A stretch of 10,230 nucleotides of DNA from an uncultured Romboutsia sp. (GCA_937880075.1 CALFLM010000070.1:1-10230), one strand, 5' to 3'; shown: positions 1-7,823, counted from the first letter of the stretch. Program-made: numbers and translations. The notes: a model not told the origin generated them from the sequence alone.

Positions 1-46
1 GGTGCTTATGAAATTTAATTTTCACTAACCTGTGGTTTGTGGGTAT

Positions 47-664
47 TCAAATAATTTTTTTATTTTCATAATCACCTAAAACCATAGAAACTTTTTCATC
101 TGTAAAGTTTTCAACCATTTGTGCATCATCTGTTGCCTGAAAATTTTGTTGAATAGCTTTGGTATACGCATCTAAAATAAGTTTTGTATCAAATGCCTGT
201 GGTGTTTGAGCTTGCATAAGTTCCTTTCTATTTAAAGTTTCTATCACAACATCATCAACAACTCTTTTAATTGTATCTTTACAAGGCACCATAACTAGAC
301 AAGCCTTATGTGTTTTTAAGCACTCTAATAAATCATCAATCTGTTGTTTTTTCACATAAGGTCTAGCACCATCATGAATGAAAACATATTTACTTTGAAC
401 CCGTTGTAAACCTGCATAAACACTATCCTGTCGTTCTTTTCCACCGTCCACAAATTCAATACGTGAATCATGAGATAACTTTATAAAGTCCTCCCTTTCT
501 TCTGGTCTAGTCACAACGATAATTTGTTGACAACGTGCATCTTGAATAAAAACTTCCAATGTCATTTCATAAACAGTTTGACCTTGAAAAGTATAAAACA
601 TTTTATTATAACTTAAACCTGTTCTTTTCCCTTGTCCTGCACACAGAATAATAACACTATACAT
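47..664 (-). CDS. ispD: 2-C-methyl-D-erythritol 4-phosphate cytidylyltransferase (IspD), short C-terminus
   Basis: Transfers CMP from CTP to methylerythritol 4-phosphate in the cytoplasmic MEP route to isoprenoids. In the 205-residue product the nucleotide-binding loop CAGQGKRTG is at residues 8-16, with the catalytic Lys in NKMF (K21). RQDSV lies near 78-82, HDGARP (R101) follows, then CKDTIK (T131), QTPQAF and TDDAQMVE. These match the family's catalytic Lys, Arg and Thr. The start at 664 is chosen because GAGGA sits 7 nt upstream; a longer frame opening at 703 would begin inside the likely -10 box and has no ribosome binding site. The protein ends at GDYENKKII, keeping the late conserved Lys but lacking the roughly 20 further residues (TTPEDL..AE type) usual in 225-235 residue homologues. 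It is separated from the upstream GH3 gene by a hairpin. TarI-type ribitol-phosphate cytidylyltransferase is the main alternative, but the RxxSV and TDDA motifs favour IspD. Confidence 0.88.
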   Translation of the reverse strand: MYSVIILCAGQGKRTGLSYNKMFYTFQGQTVYEMTLEVFIQDARCQQIIVVTRPEEREDFIKLSHDSRIEFVDGGKERQDSVYAGLQRVQSKYVFIHDGARPYVKKQQIDDLLECLKTHKACLVMVPCKDTIKRVVDDVVIETLNRKELMQAQTPQAFDTKLILDAYTKAIQQNFQATDDAQMVENFTDEKVSMVLGDYENKKII

Positions 665-691
665 AAAACCATCCTCTTTTCTTTCATCCAT

Positions 692-707
692 TGATATTAT
701 CATACCA
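692..707 (-). promoter_or_regulatory. Extended -10 promoter for ispD
   Basis: On the minus strand TGGTATGAT occupies 707-699, an extended -10 element (TGn followed by TATGAT, 5 of 6 matches to TATAAT). Transcription would begin near 692, giving a leader of about 28 nt before the ATG at 664. No good -35 is visible, which is typical of extended -10 promoters. It lies directly after the terminator of the preceding operon, so ispD is probably expressed independently. Prediction only. Confidence 0.4.
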
Positions 708-717
708 TAGATATGTT

Positions 718-742
718 AAAAGAGCCACCTTAGTAGCTCTTT
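718..742 (-). terminator. Terminator at the end of the GH3 gene
   Basis: On the minus strand AAAGAGCTAC (742-733) pairs with GTGGCTCTTT (728-719) around a 4-nt loop, with one T-G wobble, and runs into a short UUUU. The GH3 stop codon at 732-730 lies in the loop region. The U-tract is short, so some read-through into ispD is possible. Confidence 0.55.
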
Positions 743-2940
743 ACAACTTGTACATAATATTCTTGATAATTTTGAGAGTCTTGTCCAATACAAACTGCCA
801 TTTTCCCCAGTTCTACAATATTGTCCATATCTATATTCCATATTGCTAAATCTTCATATCCTAGAGTAATTGTTACTGTAGAAAAAGTTTGATGGGGAAC
901 AAATACTTTTTGAAAACCTTTTAGTTCTAACACTCTTGAAACGATACTAGATTGAATATGTTTAATATAAACTTGAACTACATCTTCTCCATCCATATGA
1001 CCAGTATTGTATACATCTAATGATATTGTTAGACCATGTTCTTTTAATTCCTGTATAGTTATTTGAGATGGTAATGATATATTTCGGTAATCAAAAGTCG
1101 TATAACTCATTCCATAGCCAAAAGGGAAACGAGGTCCTGATGGTAAATCAATATAATCTTTTTGTGCACCATTATGTTTATGATTATAATAACATGGAAG
1201 TGCTCCAACATGACAAGGAACCGATACACTTAAATGTCCACTAGGATTATAATCTCCAAATAATACATCTCCTATCCCATCGCCACCTCTTGATCCAGGA
1301 TAAAAACTTGATATAACAGCTTTTGAATAACTGAAAACATCTTCAATAACATGAACTCTTCCTTGAATTAATACAGTGACAATGTTTTTATTGACTTTAC
1401 TTATTTCTTGTATAAGTTTGTTTTGGTATCCTTCCAATTCCAGAGAAGCTAAATCAATATTTTCTCCACAGTTCATTTCATTTTCATTTTGAATCCTCAA
1501 TGCTCCATTATTTTCAAAAGCATTTTGGTATAAACGAGTACTATTGCCACCTAATACCAGTACAACAACATCTGCTTGCTTAGCTATCTTTAATGTTTCT
1601 TCTAAGTTTTCAAACTGATTTTTTCGTGTTGTACAACCTAAAGCATAGCTAACATTTTTAGCTTTTTTACAGATACCTTGGTAAACTGTCACAATATCTT
1701 GTGGATTCTGATAAGCTGTATAATCACCTAATTGATTTAAATAATGGTGAGCATTAGGTCCAATAACAGCTATTTTAGAAGATTTATCTAATGGTAAAAT
1801 TTGTTGTTCATTTTTTAATAGCACCTGACATTCTCTGGCACTTTGAAGCAACAGTTCATCACTTTGTGGTAAAGAGATTTTCTTTCTTTCTGATTGAAAA
1901 AGACCTAGTCTTTCTTTTAATTTTAAAATTCTCTCAACAGCAGCATCTAATTCTTTTTCATCTAAATAGCCTTCTTCAATAGCCTTATCAAGCTTTGTAT
2001 ACACTTGATCCCATAAGCTTAGATCAACACCTGCTTTTAAAGCTAAACTTCCCATTTTTAAAGGATTATCATCTAATAAAAGCAATCTATCCAGTGCACA
2101 TCCATCAGCCATAACAATACCATCAAAACCATATTCATTTCTTAAAATTTGATTCAGCAAATTCTTATTGATATGACATGGAATACCATCAATTTCATTA
2201 TAGGCAGCCATGACCCCTTTTGCTCCTGCTTTTACAGCTGCTTTCACAGGTGGTAAATGGATTTCTCTTAATTCTCTAGGACCAATTTTAGCAGCATCTG
2301 AATTATGACCACCTTCACAAGCTCCCTGTGCACATAAATGTTTCACAACAACACTCACACCATTATCATCTTTTTCAAAGCCTTTAACAGCACTCTCTGT
2401 CATTCTTGAAGTCAAATATGCATCTTCACTAAAGCATTCTTCACTTCTTCCCCAACGTGGATCTCTTAGGACATCAAATCCTGTAAACAATGCAAGATTT
2501 CCACCTTTTGCGGCAAGTTCTTGACTCACATGACATGCTATTTTTTCCATCAAATCTGGATTCCATGACATTCCCATTGCTAGCTGGGTAGGAAAAACAG
2601 GGCTTTGTAAAGCCATATGACCATGAACACATTCTTCAGTAATCAATGCCGGTATTTGAAAACGAGAATGTTTTTTTATATAATCTTGAATCATTTGAAT
2701 CACTTGATAACTTTCTTCTCTGTTAATTCCATTATTTTCGTCTATCTGTGACCATGCATCTGCCCTCATAATGCCATAGATAGCTCCTATTCCACCATAT
2801 TCTTTAACATGTTTCTTAAATAAATCAGTTAATTCAAAGTGATCTCCTATTTTTTTATAACATTGCCACCCATATAAATGTTGATTTAATTGACCAACCT
2901 TTTCTTTTAAAGTCATTTGTTTAACAATATTTTCTACCAT
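730..2940 (-). CDS. Glycoside hydrolase family 3 beta-glycosidase (beta-glucosidase type), cytoplasmic
   Basis: A retaining exo-beta-glycosidase of 736 residues, the usual length for three-domain GH3 enzymes. The N-terminal barrel (about 1-345) carries DPRWGRSEE (160-168), the substrate-binding Lys-His pair (KH, 200-201) and the nucleophile region GFDGIVMADG, with Asp279 the predicted nucleophile. The alpha/beta sandwich domain (about 365-575) contains PLDKSSKIAVIGPNA and GENIDLASLELEGYQ, where Glu493 is the likely acid/base. A fibronectin-III-like domain (about 607-736) begins after FPFGYGMSYTTF. No signal peptide is visible, so it should act in the cytoplasm on imported sugars. The start has GAGG 7 nt upstream. 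It lies 17 nt after the RpiR gene, so it is the last gene of the mannosidase operon. Substrate specificity (glucoside, xyloside, mannoside or GlcNAc-linked) cannot be read from sequence; the company of two alpha-mannosidases suggests the beta-linked part of the same glycan or conjugate. Confidence 0.9.
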   Translation of the reverse strand: MVENIVKQMTLKEKVGQLNQHLYGWQCYKKIGDHFELTDLFKKHVKEYGGIGAIYGIMRADAWSQIDENNGINREESYQVIQMIQDYIKKHSRFQIPALITEECVHGHMALQSPVFPTQLAMGMSWNPDLMEKIACHVSQELAAKGGNLALFTGFDVLRDPRWGRSEECFSEDAYLTSRMTESAVKGFEKDDNGVSVVVKHLCAQGACEGGHNSDAAKIGPRELREIHLPPVKAAVKAGAKGVMAAYNEIDGIPCHINKNLLNQILRNEYGFDGIVMADGCALDRLLLLDDNPLKMGSLALKAGVDLSLWDQVYTKLDKAIEEGYLDEKELDAAVERILKLKERLGLFQSERKKISLPQSDELLLQSARECQVLLKNEQQILPLDKSSKIAVIGPNAHHYLNQLGDYTAYQNPQDIVTVYQGICKKAKNVSYALGCTTRKNQFENLEETLKIAKQADVVVLVLGGNSTRLYQNAFENNGALRIQNENEMNCGENIDLASLELEGYQNKLIQEISKVNKNIVTVLIQGRVHVIEDVFSYSKAVISSFYPGSRGGDGIGDVLFGDYNPSGHLSVSVPCHVGALPCYYNHKHNGAQKDYIDLPSGPRFPFGYGMSYTTFDYRNISLPSQITIQELKEHGLTISLDVYNTGHMDGEDVVQVYIKHIQSSIVSRVLELKGFQKVFVPHQTFSTVTITLGYEDLAIWNIDMDNIVELGKMAVCIGQDSQNYQEYYVQVVKSY

Positions 2941-2957
2941 TTTCTTTCCTCATTTAA

Positions 2958-3719
2958 TTATAAATATTTCTTGCTATATAAATGTTGATTGACTAATTCA
3001 CGTAATAAATACTCAATAGCTAAATGCATATGTAAACGTGAATCTATATCATATCCTTCATCCTTTGATACGGAAACATTCATTGTATAATCAGATAATT
3101 TAGACATAGATGAATGAATCTGTTCAGAAATCAGTAACATCTTACAACCATTCATTTTTGCAATCTTCATAACATCAATAATATCTTTTGTTTCACCACC
3201 ACGTGATATCACTATTACAAAGTCTTGAGTTGTTAAATTATTAGCTTCCAAATACAAAAACCAACTATCGTCTGGATAGATTGTTCTAATTCCAAACAGA
3301 CTTAATTTTACAGCCAATATTTTAGCAACATATTTATTCATTCCTGAAGAACATATGAGAACACTTTTAGCATGTACAATATCATCAATTGCTTGACTAA
3401 TATCCAAATGTCGTAACATTGACATTGTATCTTTAATTTCTTTTTCTATACTGTCACAAGTATTTTCACATTTTGAAGTCAACTCATATTGATCTCTACG
3501 ATGATAGAGAAGATCATAACGAAAATCCATAAAAGTTTTATAATTGAGTTTTTTCACCATTCTAAAAATTGTTGTTGTTGAAACATTTAATGTTTCTGAT
3601 AATGATGATATTGTTAAGTTATGCTGTAAATTTTGAAAGCTTAATAGTTTATGAAAGCATTCTACTTCCAACTCAGTTAATTGATTACCAAATTCTTGAA
3701 AATTCTTAATAAGACTCAT
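2958..3719 (-). CDS. RpiR/MurR-family transcriptional regulator (HTH + SIS)
   Basis: A 253-residue DNA-binding sugar sensor. The N-terminal RpiR helix-turn-helix spans about residues 1-75, with the recognition region ISSLSETLNVSTTTIFR. The C-terminal SIS domain (about 110-240) has the phosphosugar-binding stretch VIVISRGGETKDIIDV, the family's usual S-x-x-G-x-T segment with a GGE variant. SIS domains of this family bind sugar phosphates, so the effector is probably a product of the neighbouring PTS and glycosidases. The start at 3719 is preferred: AAGGA lies 9 nt upstream, whereas the in-frame ATG at 3737 has no ribosome binding site and would overlap the end of the preceding hairpin. It sits inside the operon between GH38 and GH3, which makes it the natural local regulator. 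Activator or repressor role is not determinable here. Confidence 0.9.
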   Translation of the reverse strand: MSLIKNFQEFGNQLTELEVECFHKLLSFQNLQHNLTISSLSETLNVSTTTIFRMVKKLNYKTFMDFRYDLLYHRRDQYELTSKCENTCDSIEKEIKDTMSMLRHLDISQAIDDIVHAKSVLICSSGMNKYVAKILAVKLSLFGIRTIYPDDSWFLYLEANNLTTQDFVIVISRGGETKDIIDVMKIAKMNGCKMLLISEQIHSSMSKLSDYTMNVSVSKDEGYDIDSRLHMHLAIEYLLRELVNQHLYSKKYL

Positions 3720-3742
3720 TTTTATCAATCCTTCCATATGAA

Positions 3743-3767
3743 AATAGAGTAGAAAATCTACTCTATT
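3743..3767 (-). terminator. Perfect 11-bp hairpin between GH38 and the regulator gene
   Basis: AATAGAGTAGA (3743-3753) and TCTACTCTATT (3757-3767) form a perfect inverted repeat around a 3-nt loop. On the transcript the stem includes the GH38 stop codon (3760-3758) and is followed by only a few U residues, then the regulator's ribosome binding site. It could be a weak or attenuating terminator that lowers expression of the regulator and GH3 relative to EIIC and GH38, a 3'-stabilising processing stem, or a DNA operator for autoregulation. The structure is certain; its role is not. Confidence 0.55.
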
Positions 3768-6403
3768 ATAACAGTTATGAAAGTATTTGACATCATGCTT
3801 TTAATACAAATTTTGCCATCTTTATTGATAAGTTCTTCCTGCTTTTCTTCCTGTGCCGTAGCAAGATAACATTTCTTATCTGCATCTATAGAAAGAATAA
3901 CATTTTCAATATCCTCATTTCTATTATTAAGAATACGAATAACTGAAGCTTGTCCTGACTCTGCTTTTTTATACGCCATCAATTCAACTCTAGAATCTAA
4001 ATCTATATTTTCATATCTCCAAGCTAAATTTTGATTTTGTTGACGACTAATATCATTAAGATAACGTGATTGTACAGGAGTATTTAAAACTTCGGCATTG
4101 CGTACAAGCATTGACATTTGATGACTTTCTCCAAAGAAAAGTGAATATTCACTTGTTATTTTTTTATCTAAAAGTTGTGATGATGGTGTATCCATACGAT
4201 AACCAGAAGATCTTCCTGGTCTAATTAAAAGATCTGCTTTACCAAATTTTCCAACACTTCTTAAAAGTGTTAAACAAATTTTTTGATTATCTTCTACCTC
4301 ATATTCAAGCGGTCCGCGACTGATCATAGCCATAATAGACTTATCATGATTGAGTTTTACAAATCTTTGCATTGCATAAATTGGTAAAACAAATTCAGTT
4401 GCTCCATTATCAAGACCTTTTTGGTTTGTTATAACATTATCTCTTATAATTGTTCCAAATTGATCCTGACTGCAGTTTTGATGAGAAGTATAAATATCAT
4501 CAAAAGTAACTCTTACAATATGATCACATGAATGATTATCAATTGTTGTTTCAAAATCAATTGTTTGACTATTTGCTTTTAATGAGATATCTGTCACAAT
4601 ACATAAAGCTACCTTTTCATCACTACGATGATGATTAACAACCTTCTCAGGTACTTTCACATTAAAAGTCAGACGATATTTAGCTTCTATTGAAGATGCT
4701 TCAATGAGTTCAACAGTTGGTTTTGTATCATTAATTCTGATTTCTTTATCATCTATACAAGGTGAATAATTATATTCATCACCATCATCACCTTTTTCAA
4801 CAAGGGTATGAAGACGATGATATGTTTCACCTGTTAATTGATTTGTCACTGTTAAAGTTCCATCTTCTTCAATATTCATTGATAAATACTTATTTTTAGC
4901 TCCACAATCTGTAATGACAACATCACCTTGTAAAGTTTTTTCTGTCTTTTCTTTAAAACATACTTTTAAGATTTCATACCCCATTGCTGGTAAGAAAGAT
5001 GTATCAATTTTTAATTGAATTTTAAACTTCGTTCCTTCTAGAACCTCACCAGAATCATGGAAATTTTCCATACCATTATAGTATTCAATATCATGGCATG
5101 TTTCTTTTATTTCATTCATTAACTGGTAAGGAACAATTGTTCCATCTTGACGTTTTAATACAAAATCTTTATCTTTAACAATCATGCTCACAAACGCATA
5201 ATCTTGTCTAGCATATGGTAAAGTATTAAACAATACAAGAATATCTTCATTATCTTGAAGTTCACTTAAATCTACTTTTTCAGCTAAGAATCTAAAGTTC
5301 ATCCAAATCAATTCGTTTAATCCATGACGTAAATTCAACAAACGATTTTCAACTGTATGATTGATACTATCTGGAGATGAACTATAAATGGAATCATGGA
5401 ATTGATTTTTAAAGATAATTTTCCAGAAATAATTCACAAGTTCTTGATCACAATACCCACCTAATGATCTTGTAATACTGATCATTGGTTCAACAACTTT
5501 TGCCATCAATGTTTCATAATATCGCATAGCATTTTTTATATCTATACGTGTAGATGTAATTCCAGCATGAATACGACCTAAAGCAGCACTTCTAGCTTCA
5601 CCCTCATAAACAGTTAGTTCATGATTATTTTGTTTTGCAGTTTTTAAAATAGTATCTAAATATTCTTCTGGATTTGTCATTTGACATGGATATTGATCGT
5701 TTTTCAATTTTTCTATCATCTGAGAAGAATGACGTCTAGGAAAAGCATAATCGCTTCCTAACATGAATAGAATTTCCCCATCTTTATAACGTTCTTTTAA
5801 TTTAGGAAGAAAGTTTTCCATATCCTTTTTAACATCTTCGTAATTTTCAGGAAATCCACGATAATGTCCATATCCTAAGGCAAAGTGAACTGATGGTAAA
5901 ACAGTATCTCCATTCCCTTTCCATAAAAACAATGAATCTTCTAATGTATCATAATCAAATCCTCGCCATGCAAAGATACCTTTCATTCCAATTTGTTTAA
6001 AAAGGTAAGGTGTTACTTTATTTTGACCAAAAGCATCTGGCACCCATCCAACTTGCATACAATGACCTAGTGATTTTGCATATTGACTTCCAATAATAAG
6101 GTTTCTTAATAATGCTTCGCCAGAAGGTATAATCATATCTGGCTGAACATACCAAGGACCTATAAATAATTTTTGAGCTTTAACCAATCTTGCAATACGT
6201 TCTTTTTGAAATGGTTTAATTGCAAGATAATCTTCTAATGCAGCTGTTTGTCCATCAAATGTAAAACATTTCATTTGTGGATCATTTTCTAACATATCAA
6301 TCAATCTATCAAAATAATAACACAATTTAATACGTGAAGCATCAGTTGAACGTAGCCATTCTCTATCCCAATGAACATGGGGAATAAAATGAATATTATT
6401 CAA
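3758..6403 (-). CDS. Glycoside hydrolase family 38 alpha-mannosidase, MngB-like
   Basis: A zinc-dependent retaining alpha-mannosidase of about 881 residues, close to the length of E. coli MngB (mannosylglycerate hydrolase) and streptococcal GH38. From the start used here, HVHWDREW (9-16) supplies zinc ligands His11 and Asp13. VGWVPDAFGQ holds the predicted nucleophile Asp123, and QFHDS holds the third zinc His336. DGQTAALEDY and GDDGDEYNYSP are further segments I recall as MngB-like. The C-terminal half is the beta-rich domain of the family. No signal peptide: cytoplasmic. The start is uncertain. TTG at 6403 has AAGGTG 6 nt upstream, puts the first motif at the usual distance and overlaps the EIIC stop by 8 nt. 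ATG at 6418 and TTG at 6430 are in-frame alternatives with poorer upstream signals. The overlap implies translational coupling to the permease. The substrate is an alpha-mannoside, possibly 6-phosphorylated if the PTS modifies it as in the mng system. Confidence 0.92.
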   Translation of the reverse strand: MNNIHFIPHVHWDREWLRSTDASRIKLCYYFDRLIDMLENDPQMKCFTFDGQTAALEDYLAIKPFQKERIARLVKAQKLFIGPWYVQPDMIIPSGEALLRNLIIGSQYAKSLGHCMQVGWVPDAFGQNKVTPYLFKQIGMKGIFAWRGFDYDTLEDSLFLWKGNGDTVLPSVHFALGYGHYRGFPENYEDVKKDMENFLPKLKERYKDGEILFMLGSDYAFPRRHSSQMIEKLKNDQYPCQMTNPEEYLDTILKTAKQNNHELTVYEGEARSAALGRIHAGITSTRIDIKNAMRYYETLMAKVVEPMISITRSLGGYCDQELVNYFWKIIFKNQFHDSIYSSSPDSINHTVENRLLNLRHGLNELIWMNFRFLAEKVDLSELQDNEDILVLFNTLPYARQDYAFVSMIVKDKDFVLKRQDGTIVPYQLMNEIKETCHDIEYYNGMENFHDSGEVLEGTKFKIQLKIDTSFLPAMGYEILKVCFKEKTEKTLQGDVVITDCGAKNKYLSMNIEEDGTLTVTNQLTGETYHRLHTLVEKGDDGDEYNYSPCIDDKEIRINDTKPTVELIEASSIEAKYRLTFNVKVPEKVVNHHRSDEKVALCIVTDISLKANSQTIDFETTIDNHSCDHIVRVTFDDIYTSHQNCSQDQFGTIIRDNVITNQKGLDNGATEFVLPIYAMQRFVKLNHDKSIMAMISRGPLEYEVEDNQKICLTLLRSVGKFGKADLLIRPGRSSGYRMDTPSSQLLDKKITSEYSLFFGESHQMSMLVRNAEVLNTPVQSRYLNDISRQQNQNLAWRYENIDLDSRVELMAYKKAESGQASVIRILNNRNEDIENVILSIDADKKCYLATAQEEKQEELINKDGKICIKSMMSNTFITVIIE

Positions 6404-7736
6404 GTGTGACACCTTCATTCTGAGCTTCAATACTATTTTGTTTAATTTGTAGTTTTACAAATGGATAATATAAGATTAAATCAACAATAAACAATACAAT
6501 ACATAAGATAACTGGACTGATTGTAAATGCACCTAATACCCATGCGTTAACAAAGATAGGTTCAACTCCAGAATTTAAAACAACTAAATGATTAACCCAT
6601 CCCCATGAAGTTGCAAAATAACCAATAATTGCATTGATAACAGGAACAAAAACAAATGGTAAGAACATAATAGGATTTAATACGATTGGTAAACCAAATG
6701 TTACTGGTTCATTAATACCAAATAATCCTGGAATAATGGCTACTTTACCAATAGATCTTTCTGCAGAACCTTTTTTACCTAATACCAATAACAAGACAAC
6801 AAGAGCCAATGTTGAACCAGATCCTCCAATCATGGCATAAACATTACATAGTGTATTTGGAGCAACTTGTGTAATTCCATCAAAAGATCCTGTTTCCACA
6901 TACATTTGAATGTGTTCATAAAAGATTGGCATCCATAAAACTGAGATTAATCCCCACATAATTGAGAATCCGTGAACACCAAAGAACCATAATAATTGCA
7001 TAATAATGATAACCAAAATAACAGCTGGTAATCCTGTACCAATACCATTTAATGGTGAAATAATAAATTCAGTAATTAATGCCTGTAATGAAGCATAACC
7101 ACAAAGTACAACAACTTCTTTAATAACTGAGAAAATAACCATAATTACAAAAAATGGAATAATAGATAAAAATGAATTTAAAACCATTGGTGGAACTTGT
7201 CCTGGTAATTTAATTGTATATTTAGAATTAACTAAATGATAGTATAAGAATGATGAAGCTAAACCAATAATCATCCCTGTAAACATACCTTCATAATTGA
7301 AGAAATTAATTTGGAATGCTGTAATTGTTGAATCACCAACATCAATAGCATTTGGAATTGTAGCAATATAAGCAACAAGTGAAACAATACAAGCAACTAG
7401 TGGAACACATTTATCACCTGTTTTATTTGCTCTTAACTGATTAGAATAATTGTAAGATGAAGCCAATACAACAACTAAACCAGTCATACCCATAGCGACT
7501 GTATTAATATTTGCGAAAGCATTAATAATACTTCCTAAGATTCCATCTAAAGGAATTCCCCATTCACCAAACCAATAATTAGCTTGTTGACTCACTAAAC
7601 CTGCAAGAGATCCAACAACAGTAAATGGACTCGTTAAGATACATGCGTCTTTAATCGCATTTAATAACTTGTTTGAAGTAACTTTGTCAGATAGTGGCAT
7701 AAGATACTTCTCTAAAAATGACATAATTAATTTCAT
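6396..7736 (-). CDS. PTS EIIC permease, Lac (lactose/cellobiose) family
   Basis: A 446-residue integral membrane permease with around ten hydrophobic segments, the size of stand-alone EIIC proteins such as CelB/ChbC. LLWFFGVHG (His255) and GLFGINEPVTFG (Glu343) correspond to the conserved His and Glu that hold the sugar in the ChbC structure. No EIIA or EIIB domain is fused, and none is encoded in the window, so phosphoryl transfer depends on proteins made elsewhere. The start is firm: AGGAGG lies 7 nt before the ATG. It is the first gene of the operon and overlaps the GH38 gene. The Lac family mainly takes beta-disaccharides such as cellobiose, chitobiose and lactose, but pairing with a GH38 mannosidase suggests a mannoside substrate; this is inferred from context, not visible in the protein. 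Confidence 0.92.
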   Translation of the reverse strand: MKLIMSFLEKYLMPLSDKVTSNKLLNAIKDACILTSPFTVVGSLAGLVSQQANYWFGEWGIPLDGILGSIINAFANINTVAMGMTGLVVVLASSYNYSNQLRANKTGDKCVPLVACIVSLVAYIATIPNAIDVGDSTITAFQINFFNYEGMFTGMIIGLASSFLYYHLVNSKYTIKLPGQVPPMVLNSFLSIIPFFVIMVIFSVIKEVVVLCGYASLQALITEFIISPLNGIGTGLPAVILVIIIMQLLWFFGVHGFSIMWGLISVLWMPIFYEHIQMYVETGSFDGITQVAPNTLCNVYAMIGGSGSTLALVVLLLVLGKKGSAERSIGKVAIIPGLFGINEPVTFGLPIVLNPIMFLPFVFVPVINAIIGYFATSWGWVNHLVVLNSGVEPIFVNAWVLGAFTISPVILCIVLFIVDLILYYPFVKLQIKQNSIEAQNEGVTLE

Positions 7737-7743
7737 ATTTTTT

Positions 7744-7750
7744 CCTCCTC
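7744..7750 (-). promoter_or_regulatory. Strong ribosome binding site of the EIIC gene
   Basis: GAGGAGG on the minus strand, 7 nt from the ATG at 7736. Near-perfect complementarity to the 16S 3' end fixes the start and predicts high translation of the operon's first gene. Confidence 0.85.
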
Positions 7751-7760
7751 AACAACAATA

Positions 7761-7766
7761 AGTATA
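7761..7766 (-). promoter_or_regulatory. Candidate -10 box of the EIIC-GH38-RpiR-GH3 operon
   Basis: TATACT (5 of 6 to TATAAT) reads on the minus strand, placing a transcription start near 7754 and a leader of about 18 nt. No convincing -35 lies 16-18 nt upstream (TTTCTA at 17 nt), so the promoter may need an activator or be weak. The cre box sits just upstream, in the -35/-10 spacer. Confidence 0.4.
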
Positions 7767-7767
7767 C

Positions 7768-7781
7768 AGAAAGCACTTTCA
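7768..7781 (-). promoter_or_regulatory. cre box (CcpA catabolite-repression site)
   Basis: Minus-strand TGAAAGTGCTTTCT differs from the ideal palindrome TGAAAGCGCTTTCA at two positions. It keeps the GAAAG/CTTTC arms that CcpA-HPr(Ser-P) contacts. Lying between the -35 and -10 regions of the operon, it predicts repression of the permease and glycosidases when glucose or another preferred sugar is present. Confidence 0.65.
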
Positions 7782-7798
7782 AATAGAAATTACAAAAC

Positions 7799-7815
7799 CT
7801 GTAATATTTTTACAG
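7799..7815. promoter_or_regulatory. Palindrome upstream of the operon, candidate regulator operator
   Basis: CTGTAA (7799-7804), a 5-nt spacer TATTT, then TTACAG (7810-7815): perfect 6-bp arms about 35 bp upstream of the -10 box, after the GH125 terminator and before the cre box. The position suits a specific regulator, and the RpiR protein encoded in this operon is the obvious candidate. No U-tract follows it, so it is unlikely to be a terminator. The link to RpiR is inference. Confidence 0.35.
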
Positions 7816-7823
7816 ATTTCCAC

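Noticed and set aside
665..703. Longer ispD start at 703
   Set aside because: Adds 13 residues with no family counterpart, lacks a ribosome binding site, and its first codon falls in the likely -10 box.
1791..1982. Plus-strand open frame inside the GH3 gene
   Set aside because: Entirely antisense to a well-conserved gene, no family features, composition explained by the opposite strand.
6634..6840. Plus-strand open frame inside the EIIC gene
   Set aside because: Shadow of the permease coding strand; no ribosome binding site or recognisable domain.
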